Positions 29,001 to 37,088 of a DNA stretch of 64,000 nt are shown here, piece by piece. The translations under genes were made by a program, and so were the position numbers. Location: contig OY755047.1 in NCBI GenBank assembly GCA_963576565.1, forward strand, positions 20,095,171 through 20,159,170, in the 5' to 3' direction. Each line of letters opens with the position of its first letter. The first letter of the stretch is position 1. The notes under the pieces are model-generated. The model was not told the origin of the DNA, did not search any database, and saw nothing but the letters and a program-made list of their open reading frames with translations. Origin of the DNA: Aspidapion aeneum. Its lineage: Eukaryota > Arthropoda > Insecta > Coleoptera > Brentidae.

Positions 29001-32000
29001 GGCGTCTAGGTAAATGAATATTTGAAAGATTTGGAAGTTCGGTTCGAAATTGATTCCAAACATTTACGATATGCGAAGGAGGCTGAGAATCCCAGTCCAG
29101 CTTCTCCTTCCACAGATCTTGCATGAGATGCTTAGCAAGTAAAGAAACGGGAGAACAGAAACCTAAGGGATCAAAAATTTTCATGATTTGAGATAAGATA
29201 CCTCGCTTGGTGCATGGTTTATCTTCTGGTACGACCAAGTAGGTAAACGAATCTGAGATAGGATTCCATTGGAGACCTAATATTTTTACAAAATTAGGTT
29301 CGGATTTGTCGAAACGAATGGACATTTGTGTTTCTGATTCTGAGAATGAGGAGAGAAGTTCCGGACTGTTGCTCGCCCATTTTTTAAGTTCAAACCCTCC
29401 TAGGCGTGAGCACGTCGTCCAGTGAGCACGTCGTCGACGTAAATGTCTTTAAGAAGCACCTTGGAAGCATTAGGATACCTTTCAGACTCAAGTTTAGCTA
29501 GTTCTTGTATAGTACGAATAGCTAAGTAAGGTGATGACTTAAGTCCATAAACAACTGTTCTTAAGGAGTAGGTTTGGACAGGATCATCCTCAGAAAATCT
29601 CCATAGAATATTTTGATAACGCGTGTGCTCAGGAATAATTAAAATCTGTCGGAACATTTTTACTATGTCAGTAACAAAGGCTACAGCATGAATTCGAAAA
29701 TTAAGTAGAATTTCACGGACATCATTTTGCAGTTTAGGACCTGCGCACAACGTCTCGTTGAGTGAGACACCTCTGGGACTACGTTGAGACCCATCAAAGA
29801 CCACTCTTATCTTCCCAGTGTTCCAGACACTGTGATGAGGGATAAAGTAGGAATTATCCAAGACATCTTTAGATATAGGCGTAGGAATAGGTATCATGTG
29901 ACCAGTGTCTAAATAATCTTGCATAAAATCTTTGTAAGCTTGATAATTAGCTGAGTCTTTGAGAAGTCTAGCTTCCTGAAGCTTGAAACGTTTTAAAGCG
30001 ATTGGATAGGTGTCACCCAACTGGGGTTCTAAGTTTATGAAAGGTAATGGAACGACGAATCTACCTGATTCGTCGCGTGAAACTGATTGTGAAAATAATT
30101 TTTCGCACATAATATCCTCAGGACTGTGATGAACCTTATGTGGAACCTGCTCTATCTCCCAGAAGCGCTCTAGGCAGATATCCAGAGATGGTTCGATGGA
30201 AGTGTAACAGCTTATGAGTGATTGTGGATTTTGTTGCTTTGAAGTTTCAACTTTACCAATCAGCACATAGCCAAAGATGCTATTAAAAGCACTAGGTTGT
30301 CCACGCTCTCCGTGGATAACTCCCTCTTGTAAGAGATGCGGAAAAAGTTCACAACCTACTAAGACATCAATGGAACTTGGTATATGGAAGTTTTGATCAG
30401 AAAGTTTGATATTGCGAATGTGATTCCACTTGCTCGAGTCGACAGCGCAAGAAGGAATCTCTGTACAAAGTTTTGGAAGTACTAAAGCCTCAAAATCAAA
30501 GGTAGGTCCCGCTTGACCTTGAGGTTTGATAAGACATTTCGTCTTACCTTTGGTATTGGAAGATGTCATTTGATTTAAGCCTTGAATAGAAGTAGAAAAG
30601 AAGCTTTTCGAAAGACCTAAACGATTTAGACATTTTTCTGAAATAAAGTTTGCCTCTGAGGCAGAATCGAGTAAGATACGAACTGGTTGGTAATGTCCCC
30701 TTGAGTCTAACATGTCAGCTACAACGGTAGAAAGTAGAAAAGTGGAATTTTTGGAAATCATTGTCGCATGACAGTTTGTGGAATGGCTTCCTGACATAGG
30801 GGTGCTATTGGAATTGGAAAGTGGAATATTAGCGTTCTCTGGAGGATATGAATTAACACTCACAGAGGGCGCTACTGGTTGTGGAACGTGAAGAAGACTG
30901 TGGTGCCTAGCTCCACACGTAAAGCAGTTGTAGGAGGAGGGGCAATTCACGGTCTGGTGAGCAAAATGTAAGCAATTTTGACATAGATTCACCTGCCGAA
31001 CATAACCCATCCTTTCCTGTGGACTTTTGTTTTGAAATTCGATACATTTCGATAATGCGTGATTCGAAGAACATAGGTAACATTTTATTTTTGGATTAAA
31101 AGTTCTGTTCTGATTATTTTGTATTTGAGGGTTGCTGCGTTGATTGCTATTTTGTAAAGTATTTTGTTGATTTCTTGAATTTGAACTTTGATTTGAAATA
31201 GTTGTATTGAAAGCAGAAGGTGAATTAAAATTATTAAAACTGTTTCTCTGAAAACTGTTCTGTTGAGAATTACGCGTAGTTTGAGGTTGTCTAGGGGTTT
31301 GATTTTGCCTACTAAAACTGGGCATTTGCACTACAGATTCGAGCGCAACGCAATGATTTTCTATAAACGTGTAAAGATCAGTGTAGGACGGAATTTCTGA
31401 ATTGTTTTTCTCTCTACTATAGTAAAGTTCGAAATCAGTCCTCATCTTGACTTCAAGTTTTGAGAGCATCATGTTAAAAGTAAGAAAGTCCCATTCTTTT
31501 GTAGGAAAACCAAGCTCATTTAAGATGGCTAGATTCTCAGAAAATGTATCCAACATGGAACGTAATTCTTTCCCAGAACTGGATTTAGTTGAAAGAAAGT
31601 TAATAGCATTCAAAGCGGTAGTAGCAATAATTCGTTTATTTTGATACCTCTTTACTAAGGTTTCATACGCAATGTGATAATTGCTATCTGCGAGGGGAAT
31701 GGTTTTTACTAGAGAAAGGGCTTCATTCAGAACAGAACTCCGCAATTGTTGAAATTTCTCTATATCACTTAAATCAGAATTTTGATGTACCATGACTTTA
31801 AATAAGTCAAACCAGTGTTGCCAGTCTTTATAATTACCATTGAAAATTGGCAACCGTGGTTGTGGAAATGATCTTGTATTTGACCTCTGAACAATATTTT
31901 GTTGGTTAGGGTTGCTTACGTAATTGGCAGGGTTGGCCCTAAAAAGGTCGTAGTAAATACCCTTACATTCATAATAAAGGTTGTCAAAGTCTTTTCTAGT

Positions 32001-34416
32001 TTTATCCTGCTCGTCAAATGAAAGTTTAAACTCTTCGAGAGAGCCAATAATTTGGTTATGAAAATTATAGAATTGAGCATGACATTCTTCGACGTCTTCA
32101 TATCTGGATTTAAACAAAAAGTGAAACGCTGTATCCGACTTCGCTTTCAAAGCTACCTCGTGAGCTTCCGCCATTTGGTTGAAGCTCAAAAGCCTTTTGT
32201 CGCAAAGTTTTTTCTGTTTTTGTGTAGACATTTTTGTTTTTGAAAGTTAATTTGTTTTTAAAATTACCCAAAAAAATGCTTAAAATATAGCTTAAAATAT
32301 AACCCGAATTTTAGCAAAATTTAAACAATTTTATTATTTTAATTTTATTAACTTTTTTCGAAAATTTTGAAATGAAATGTTTGTAAGTTTGTCTGTATGT
32401 TATTATTTGAACATATCCCTTAAAAAAAAACTTTTATGTCTCACCAAGGATTGAACCCCGCACCTTTCGATTCCAAGTCGCACACTCTGTGCATACGACT
32501 AGCGGTCCCGTCTGAAAGTTTTTAAGAAACGACGGTATTCGAAGACGGCGACACTTGCACCTGCGCGTTAACGTGACACCTGTAAAATCGATAATTAGAA
32601 AAGTAGGTGGAAGAACCGCCTTAAATTTTCAGTTTCGGCGTATTGACGCCACTTTTACTGAAAATGTAATGAACAAAGCGATCAACTTTCCTTGATGAAC
32701 CAGTAAACTATACGAAATATGTGCATTGGCTATAGGTATTTTTGAACGGTAATAAACACTTCGATCAACTTTGAAGGAACGTATCACCAACGGGCACCGT
32801 CAAACAATATGGTCTGTTTCGAATTGAAATTGAAATAAATTTTGAAATTTGAAATAGAAAATAGAAATTTGGAATTTTTGTAGGAAATTGCTGAACCACA
32901 GGAGTCTAGGTAGTTTGGAAAACTATTAATTTGGGTCGAAGGGCCATTAAATGTGCGTGCAAGGGCTGAAAAATAACGGAATTTCCTTCGATAGGTCGCC
33001 GGTATTGGCTTCACAAGCACATTTAAAAATAACTGTCGGTATTGACGATTGAAAATGGAAAGTTACGATACATATGGAATTTTATATGAAAAGGCACCTA
33101 CCTCGGACTCTCTTGCAGCTCCAGTCGACGTTTAAACGTCCAGTTTTTTCACCTCAAATTCACTTTTTTCGGGAACGTGATTTTGCTAGTGTCTTGTTGT
33201 GACGGCGGTTCTTTGCGCACTCATGGCGGCGCTGCTTGTCTTCCACGTGTCCGGTGCCGTGAAACCCCATATGCATATTTTAAAGCGCGAAAATTTAAAT
33301 TAGTTTAAACGCGCAGAAAAGGAAAAGAAAATGAAAATTAGGAAATTTCTTGCTTGCACCAACAATGTCCTTTGAGCCACTAACTTCACATACATTTATA
33401 TTTTGTAACTAGAAACAAATTAACTAAAATATTTTCAATTTTTAAAACCACACTCTGTAATTTTGTCAGTGGCGCACCCAGGAATAAGTCTTGGGGGGTC
33501 CCGAGGCCTCTTGGGGGGGCCCCAGACCTCATGATGTCGTATTTTATACTACTTTATCTTTTTATTCATGAAATATGTGGAAAGTATCTAAAAAAATCTT
33601 TGGTCTTTACTTTTACAGTTTATTTTAATTTTAAAGCTTTTGATTATTACTGTTTCCAGTGTTTTACTGCTATTTTTTTTCTGGTTTTTTAACATCAAAT
33701 ACAAACCATTTGTTGCCCTAAAATCGGCATTTTTAATCAATATCAACATCCCAAACCTAAACAGTAGTCATAAATTAAACAGTTGATTGAATAACTACCT
33801 ACTCAATCAACGTTTAAAATGTTGATAAATTAATATATTTACAACATAGATATAAAAGGTTCTTAAAACCTAAAAGTTTAAAGAGTAAATATTAGAATAT
33901 AAAAGTTAAATAGTAGTAAAATTTGATATTTAAAATAAAATGTACTTACCATGCATGATGCCTCATGAAGTTTTCCCAACTTGGGTCTGACGAAAGGACT
34001 AAAAGAATAAAACCCAAAATTAAAATATCGGAATTAGATTTCTGCAAATTCCTTCGTTATAACACATCAGTCTATGAATTCTTGAAATGGGTGAGAATGA
34101 GAATTCACATCTCTCTCAATCAGGACCAATAGAAATACGGAAATCTAGTGAGATCGCATGCGCAGTTAGAGTTTCACCCTATTTTGAGGGAGTACTCCTT
34201 CTCACCCATTCAAGGATTCATACACAGGAATTGGAATGTTTTATTTCTTTAAATGAAATCGGTATAATTAATTAAAAACAGGTATTTTTCCGAAAATCTG
34301 ACAGGTATTTCTTACCTGACTTGCTTCCATAAAAACAGCTGTACGGGTATTGGAATAGCCGCATCTTCTAGACTTGTTTCTCCAACTGGACTCTTATCAG
34401 CTTCTTGACTTGTCAT
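34..34416 (-). CDS. unc80: unc80 homologue, NALCN sodium-leak channel scaffold subunit (5' part, 42 exons; C-terminus beyond left edge)
   Basis: Family knowledge: UNC80 is a very large, mostly helical cytoplasmic scaffold. With UNC79 it holds and activates the NALCN (insect narrow abdomen) sodium-leak channel, which sets neuronal resting excitability; fly mutants have rhythm and locomotor defects. Seen here: 42 minus-strand exons with GT/AG borders, joined by hand, keep one frame for 7017 nt (2339 codons), and every exon phase matches its neighbour. Conserved UNC80 stretches include FVRPKLGKLHEASC, AVETKLLYTLHW, LDVAVMRC, FRKVALSALLD, DEEEDFLDE, YQVWPRMEE and FKDLKQILRKEQC. Mammalian UNC80 is roughly 3250 residues, so about 900 are missing off the left edge. 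The ATG at 34416-34414 gives an N-terminus ending in IPIPVQLFLWKQ, like the mammalian one. Exon coordinates are in the block entries. Identity is very sure; exact borders are sure except where noted. Confidence 0.97.
2276..6853 (-). CDS. unc80: unc80 exons 27-35 (residues 1531-1981)
   Basis: Exons 6768-6853, 5791-5938, 5197-5298, 4376-4488, 4144-4250, 3596-3772, 3305-3467, 2582-2829, 2276-2483. Landmarks: PERKISFVLHE, a poorly conserved basic/Ser-rich linker (exons 28-30), a Cys/His-rich stretch with HPFCYRRVMRSCTRLIRAVRKVYG in parts (exons 31-32), a Lys-rich linker, then VLKYIQDQVLDVFHAP, IIPVAWELLLEMN, SSAALFILAAVKAP and MRYQVWPRMEE. The Cys/His pattern C-x-H...C-H-P-x-C matches the mammalian segment and may bind metal or form disulfides; no function can be shown from sequence. 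Confidence 0.93.
6060..6290 (-). pseudogene. LINE reverse transcriptase remnant
   Basis: The minus strand reads SLISPILFNIYSKADF, then INGEVLSNLRYADNTFVPTDYL. This is the same RT segment as in the 42.1-kb copy, with the catalytic box degraded to YADN. Inside the unc80 intron between exons 27 and 28. Confidence 0.7.
7782..12343 (-). CDS. unc80: unc80 exons 17-26 (residues 930-1530)
   Basis: Exons 12039-12343, 11268-11416, 10983-11100, 10253-10487, 9897-10076, 9583-9773, 9288-9360, 8711-8928, 8071-8259, 7782-7926. Landmarks: INQCFKPLVTRFVEAAREI (the counterpart of mammalian FKSLITRCA), EIRQFMIYIKE with FRKVALSALLD, a basic linker KKRKKK in exon 21, FLLETCPPGTVPDGYLLASALDL, VVARAALFLESAFF, PSWMK, AAGKMFHQWAEIIGQRL, EDEEEDFLDE-type acid patch and ITAFLRETYQTLP. 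Exon 17 has a Gly/Ser/Ala-rich, locally GC-rich stretch. Its acceptor (gtag/ATACCG) is weak in pyrimidines but is the one that restores phase. Confidence 0.93.
11690..11990 (-). pseudogene. possible LINE remnant
   Basis: The minus strand can be read as YKSLIRPYKYHVAARHCSSK, resembling the LIRPV-type post-RT motif of LINEs, followed by basic, charged but broken frames. Weak evidence. Confidence 0.35.
12597..12837. repeat. two-copy tandem repeat, about 120 bp unit
   Basis: AAAATGGATGCAAG...GGTTCTCAA...GATGCAAAAGGAGACTGCAT occurs twice (from about 12600 and about 12722). The copies have diverged. Next to the mariner insertion. Confidence 0.8.
12894..13825 (+). mobile_element. mariner element, internally deleted
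   Basis: Terminal inverted repeats carry CTGGCTATTAAATAACGAGA (12901-12920) and its exact complement (13799-13818). Outer few bases are diverged. The interior holds two pieces of a mariner transposase. Inserted in the intron between unc80 exons 16 and 17. Confidence 0.93.
13087..13767 (+). pseudogene. mariner transposase, deleted and frameshifted
   Basis: The first piece (to 13321) is the N-terminal helix-turn-helix region: FSPTECYKLLQEAYGDN, SRARVFEWCKRF and DDQRPGRPV. The second (13318-13767) is the C-terminal catalytic part with HQDNAPAH and YSPDLAPCDFSLF, i.e. the second and third aspartates of a DD34D triad. The first aspartate and the linker between are absent, so a middle block is deleted. 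A further frameshift near 13130 separates the ATG at 13087 from the first piece. Not able to make a working transposase; could be mobilised in trans if the ends are intact. Confidence 0.93.
13830..15038. other. intron sequence with no recognised feature
   Basis: Part of the unc80 intron between exons 16 and 17, right of the mariner. AT-rich with many short homopolymers. I see no coding segment, clear repeat or RNA gene. Confidence 0.6.
15039..19431 (-). CDS. unc80: unc80 exons 12-16 (residues 604-929)
   Basis: Exons 19313-19431, 17892-18021, 16552-16752, 15394-15683, 15039-15277. Exon 14 ends in the conserved DIDLLVVLK. Exon 15 carries VILNLVELLIDMGI followed by an Asn/Ser/Asp-rich linker. 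Exon 16 has LGCPHGCFDGQRGP and IMDVLHAYLGYC, both recognisable in mammalian UNC80. Exon 13 can be read openly in two frames. The phase-0 join to exon 14 (CGACAG/GGATCA) selects the frame containing PRLTMPMANP and PSPECMRRQ. Confidence 0.92.
15334..15357. repeat. (TG)n microsatellite
   Basis: Twelve TG units in the short intron between unc80 exons 15 and 16, in CA orientation on the unc80 strand near the 3' splice region. Confidence 0.95.
15715..16135 (+). pseudogene. LINE RNase H and 3' end fragment
   Basis: A 110-codon frame reads IFQAELVAIEPCSRWI and IKIFSDSQAALRALDFF, the E and D motifs of an RNase H carried by some LINE clades (different family from the AAG-tailed LINEs here). It continues into ETECRLCME and a C-terminal segment ending FGGLGIQW, then an ATC-repeat tail (16118-16138). 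Internal deletion likely. In the intron between unc80 exons 14 and 15. Confidence 0.8.
16890..17130 (+). pseudogene. second LINE 3' end fragment, same family as 15.7 kb
   Basis: Shares with 15950-16135 the stretch around GCCTTTTTGGAGGA, CATACAGTGGT and AGAAACCACTCAAAAGT and ends in an ATC-type tail. Contains the conserved Cys-encoding CAGACTCTGTTTG region that is cut down in the other copy. Confidence 0.7.
17135..17825 (-). other. unassigned decayed open frames in an unc80 intron
   Basis: Two short minus-strand frames (17271-17489 and 17609-17809) are basic and moderately complex (FGNMMRPVNILCEEKPRNKS). They resemble coding relics, but I do not recognise the family. No splice logic links them to unc80. 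Confidence 0.3.
18872..19219. repeat. inverted pair of tRNA-like sequences
   Basis: Arms 18872-18970 and about 19120-19219 are near-complementary. Each includes a short T/A-rich flank and a tRNA-like core with B box GGTTCGAGTCC. The left core lacks the 5' acceptor half. Lies in the unc80 intron between exons 12 and 13. Confidence 0.85.
19112..19183 (+). tRNA. tRNA-like gene or tRNA pseudogene (anticodon would be AGA)
   Basis: 72 nt. Acceptor stem GCTTCGG/CCGAAGC pairs over 7 bp, T arm CCGGG/CCCGG over 5 bp with loop TTCGAGT, and the anticodon arm TTTGC/GCAAG with loop CTAGAGA. The D arm does not pair, and a Ser-type AGA anticodon without a long variable arm is abnormal. I think this is a tRNA-derived repeat, not a functional tRNA. 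Confidence 0.4.
19432..20842. other. intron sequence, nothing recognised
   Basis: AT-rich part of the unc80 intron between exons 11 and 12. A few loosely repeated CCTATGTCG-like words but no element ends. Confidence 0.5.
20843..21061. repeat. 109-bp tandem duplication
   Basis: A unit starting CATGCCAATGTTGCAATATT at 20843 repeats at 20952 with no difference that I can see; ends CACTCAAAAAACAT. Lies 70 bp from unc80 exon 11. Confidence 0.92.
21130..25350 (-). CDS. unc80: unc80 exons 3-11 (residues 51-603)
   Basis: Exons, 5' to 3': 25184-25350, 24317-24485, 23729-23945, 23377-23567, 23123-23272, 22806-22945, 21932-22161, 21689-21856, 21130-21356. Conserved landmarks are FEKVLVQN, PRWRLIQASLPHV, AVETKLLYTLHW, LFVYLFAPL, NFRLENGLQLWKPMWEFRHP and FLDVAVMRC. 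Between the last two lies a Ser/Thr-rich stretch (exons 6-8) that varies between species. Exon 5 must start at 23945 (tctag/CTTTTT): a nearer AG would lose the LFAPL segment and break the frame. Exon 10 uses the second of two adjacent AGs (cagag/TG). Confidence 0.94.
24574..24930. mobile_element. 357-bp MITE with 61-bp perfect TIRs and 9-bp TSD
   Basis: TIRs at 24574-24634 and 24870-24930 are perfect complements beginning GGGTCGCGGTTCG. The 9-bp direct repeat GACATTTTG flanks it (24565-24573 and 24931-24939). Long TIRs with a 9-bp duplication suggest a Mutator-like origin. The right half is an array of TTCGA motifs every 15-16 bp; the middle is GC-rich. No coding capacity. Lies in unc80 intron 3. 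Confidence 0.92.
25385..25800 (+). pseudogene. LINE 3' end remnant
   Basis: Encodes RNEIIKELMGIEGSI, KRQLIWYGHVQRI and GRRKSGRSKLEWQ, the typical post-RT tail of these LINEs, in a short open stretch (25474-25686) with stops on both sides. Lies in unc80 intron 2, antisense. Confidence 0.8.
26338..26750 (-). repeat. 3' LTR of BEL element
   Basis: 413 bp, collinear with 32952-33364. Differences seen near 26633, 26676 and 26695 only. The outer edge abuts the ATGTC target duplication at 26333-26337. A purine-rich GGCCGGAAAA-type tract precedes it in element sense. Confidence 0.95.
26953..29325 (-). pseudogene. BEL pol: end of RT, RNase H, integrase
   Basis: 790-codon open frame lacking its own natural start; the first Met is internal. 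It begins in the post-RT connection (ILGLQWNP), then an RNase H-like segment (ELHGFSDASMIGYAATVYF), an integrase zinc-binding HHCC (HKRYCHPGQ ... HCILC), the integrase core with the three acidic positions in AIDYCGPF, IYSDCGSAF and LNGLAEAGVK, and a C-terminal DUF5641-type tail ending in VVKLCPLP. It lies directly downstream of the gag-RT frame, separated by the 29326-29400 lesion. Pao/BEL assignment rests on this domain order and the tail domain. Confidence 0.93.
29400..32231 (-). pseudogene. BEL gag, protease and 5' part of reverse transcriptase
   Basis: 943-codon open frame. Order seen: gag region with a Pao-type N-terminus (about 1-330), an Asn/Gln-rich spacer, zinc knuckles starting at CYLC and CQNC with further Cys/His pairs, an aspartic protease active site LLDSASEANFIS, then reverse transcriptase with FDGSQRS, FVTDIVKMFRQ and the catalytic YVDD. 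It ends in a premature stop eight codons after YVDD, where the frame is scrambled. The downstream pol frame at 26953-29325 belongs to the same polyprotein. Coding potential of each half is otherwise intact, so damage is recent. A retrotransposon gene, not a host gene. Confidence 0.93.
32437..32510 (-). other. tRNA-like segment in BEL leader
   Basis: Between the primer site and gag, the minus strand has a B-box-like GGTTCAATCC and a short tRNA-sized span before it. The A-box match is poor and I could not draw a full cloverleaf. Confidence 0.3.
32931..32946 (-). promoter_or_regulatory. candidate primer binding site of BEL element
   Basis: Five bases inside the 5' LTR, the minus strand reads TGGCCCTTCGACCCAA. 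The leading TGG is the complement of a tRNA CCA end, the expected layout. I did not identify the tRNA. Confidence 0.6.
32952..33364 (-). repeat. 5' LTR of BEL element
   Basis: 413-bp partner of 26338-26750. Target duplication ATGTC at 33365-33369. It should carry the element promoter, firing in the sense direction of unc80. Confidence 0.95.
33475..33610. mobile_element. fragment of hAT-type MITE (GTGGCGCACCCAGG end)
   Basis: Shares the end GTGGCGCACCCAGG, the G-run block and CTCATGATGTCG plus ATGAAATATGTGGAAA with the complete copy at 45481-45674. The other end is missing. Confidence 0.7.
33950..34416 (-). CDS. unc80: unc80 exons 1-2 (residues 1-50)
   Basis: Exons 34316-34416 (initiator ATG) and 33950-33998. 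Exon 1 encodes a variable head followed by the conserved IPIPVQLFLWKQ. Exon 2 continues with FVRPKLGKLHEASC and ends in phase 0 at ATG. Directly upstream of the ATG is a pyrimidine/T run followed by AAG, which could be a 3' splice site, so a separate 5'UTR exon further right is possible. Compared with mammalian UNC80, joining exon 2 to exon 3 adds about seven residues around ELKEAC. This may be a lineage insertion, or a different acceptor in exon 3 may be used. Confidence 0.93.
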
Positions 34417-34699
34417 TGCTGTTTTCTTCTTCTTAATAAAAAAAATGCCGAAGAAGATTTTTAGAAGAAACTGAAAACAAATAAAAATTTGACTGATCTA
34501 GGCCCTAAGGATTGGAGGGAGCTCAAAAATAAAACATTGTGTGTGTGTTAAACGAGGAAAATAAAACTGGAGTTGGGCACTGGTAAATTCGAGGATAAAT
34601 TAATTTTAACTCATAAAAGTTGGAAGGTCTGGGCTCCCTAGGACTCTCCCGTAGATCCGCCCCTGCTTATGAATACTAAAGAAATGGGAGACAATGGAG

Positions 34700-35185
34700 A
34701 TGATCTTGTTTTCTCACCTAGAACAAGGAACTTGGACTAAAAGTAAACAAAAGTTTAAAGCAGCCAAAACATTTAGGTTTGACTAAAACAAATAGTACTT
34801 CGTTGCTATGTTTTTAGTGTTCTCTATTATGGAATTAAGGCTTGGATTCTTACAGAAGCCTTGTGCCAGAAGTTAAAAGCTTTCGAAATGTTGACGTATC
34901 GAAGGATGCTGAAAGTTTCCTAGGTGAACCTAGTACGCAAGTATATGTGTTTAAAAGAATATTGAAAGATATCGAAGTAATTTTTACACTTCAAAAGCGA
35001 AAGTCTTCGATCACATTATCAGAAACTAAAAATAAAGACTTCTCAAATTAATAATAGCAGGAAAAATCAAATACAAAAGAGGACCCCGAGGACAGTGGTA
35101 TGACGAGATACACGACCAGTCTCTTAAGAAAAGCAGTCGACAAAGTACAGATAGCGCTGATGATTGCCAACTTTTGATGATCTTT
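34700..35185 (+). pseudogene. LINE 3' end remnant
   Basis: Around 34810-34920 the plus strand reads VLYYGIKAWILTEALCQKL followed by FEMLTYRRMLKVS. Near 35150 it reads QIALMIANF, matching the C-terminal end of the 42.1-kb copy. Interrupted by stops. Confidence 0.75.
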
Positions 35186-36168
35186 TTCATCATTATAATC
35201 TTCGGGCTAGAAAAATTCTCTCGACTCCAGAGTTACTTTTTATGGATTTATGAAACTTACACGGGTCTACTGCTGCTGTTGCAGTTTTTGCTGTTCCCGA
35301 TACCTGATTCTCCTGACAAAGTAAGTCATAACTATTTTGAGGCACCAACCAAACACTACTGAAGCAACAAGAGCACTTGCGGAAGCCACTTTTAAATATT
35401 AACTTTCAAAAGTTGCCCAAAAAAACCCCTTGTAGATCAAGTGTAGCTTAAAAATGGTCGCCACGGAATTAAGACCGTTAAATATTCTTTAACTAGATAT
35501 CTTTTTAAATAATTCTATAGAAATTTAAGTTTTAGGATAAATATTTATAGAGTTTTACAATTTTTCTTCAGAAACTGACTTAATAAAACTCTTTAGCAGC
35601 AAAAACTGATTTTTCTAAAACTGCCGGTTGCGAACACAGATATTTTTCGACTCCCAGTTTTCTGTCCTTGTCGAAAGATGAGACAAAATATGGGACAAAC
35701 GGGATGAAAAGGACAAAAGGGCACTCTTAGGGAGATTTTGTCAACTTGCTGAGTTTATCTGCTAGAAATGTATGTCAGTTCATAATATTCTTAACATTCG
35801 ACGACAGCACCATCCTTCAAAACCTTCAAGTCGAATAATTTTATCATTTTTGTTGTCCATTCTCCACATTAAAAATAATGACCTGGCTTTCGAAAATTTT
35901 TTTGATCGTGAACTAGTTTCCTGATATTATATGACTTGAAAACAGTGTTAGAATGAAAAGGAGGCTTTTTGTCACTTTTTATTTCTAAAAATTTATACTG
36001 TTTGCCAAAAAAATAACACTATGAACAAGTGAAGATATTTTTATTTTTGGTGCACATGTCTTTAAAACAAATAAATTGCTGAAAATTTTAGGCACGGCAA
36101 ATAACGATATCGATACATTTTTTTTATTTGAAGTATAAAACTTCAAATGTTCATGCAATTAAATTTTT

Positions 36169-36540
36169 TTAAAAAACAAACGCAAATTTTAAGACATGTT
36201 TATTTTCGTGTTTATTGCTATGTTTTCTATTGTTTACATTAAGCGTGCCTGCTTCAGCAGTAAATATATTCATTTCAGCATGACTAAAAAGTTTTTTAAA
36301 GTTAAAAGTTTGGAAATAACGTAAATGCTTAGCAAAGCTCCCTAATTCCGTCCTTGCCGAAAACGGGATCATTGAGATGCGGGCGCATCGAGAGAACGGA
36401 GGGAGCGATTCCAGATTTTCCAGCGGGACGCAGCAGCCTGGAAACCTGGAGGACGGAATAATAGGGTCACTTATCCATTCATCCGCCTTGACATTCTCCA
36501 TTAATATACTGTACAACAGACAATCGGTTTGTTTAAACAA
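36169..36540 (-). other. unassigned 123-codon open frame
   Basis: An intergenic minus-strand frame with mixed composition (PSSRFPGCCVPLENLE) that I cannot relate to any family. No neighbouring exon logic. May be chance or part of a mobile element. Confidence 0.2.
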
Positions 36541-36956
36541 ACTGTAAAATATATCTAGTACAGTGCCGGTAACTTGAAGAGTACCTATGCTGTTTGAGAA
36601 GATTTTGCGCTACCTGCAGAAAAAGATTCCAAGTTTTGTATTGTTTATTCAGTTGTTTTAAATTTAGAAAACGTGGTGAGTGATACCTTTAATAAAGGTC
36701 TCTTAGGTGATCGGTGGTCTCTTGAAAATTAAAAAAAAAACGAAAATTTATATTTTTTACTATAAAGAAAGATTTTGCAGTGACTCTTATTTCTTAATTT
36801 ATTAGTCTTTTTAATTTTATTTTTTTATAGCTTCGTGTTAAATTTGAAGGCAAAACGGATCGAATTTGTAAAAAAAATTATACGGATGCAAAGACATTCA
36901 AGATACCTTAAAACAAGGTATCACGCGATCCCCTGCCCCATTTAAAACATATAACT

Positions 36957-37045
36957 AAACAAACATTTTTTCGTGGTTAAGCGGGTATCGAAAGATTTTG
37001 GTTCTCTTGTATTTTTTCCGTGTGCAGCTTTAAAGGTAGAGAAAG

Positions 37046-37088
<43 letters not shown>

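Larger units (their letters stand above)
26338..33364 (-). mobile_element. BEL/Pao LTR retrotransposon, nearly full length, in unc80 intron 2
   Basis: Two 413-bp LTRs (26338-26750 and 32952-33364) flank gag-pol reading frames, all on the minus strand. LTRs read TGTTGG...CACACA in element sense. A 5-bp target duplication ATGTC lies exactly outside (26333-26337 and 33365-33369). I count three mismatches between the LTRs, which suggests a recent insertion. Internal domains in order: gag, two zinc knuckles, aspartic protease, reverse transcriptase, RNase H, integrase, as in the Pao/BEL family. It lies in the 8.6-kb intron between unc80 exons 2 and 3, in the same sense as the host gene. The copy is disrupted after the RT catalytic box. 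Confidence 0.96.
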
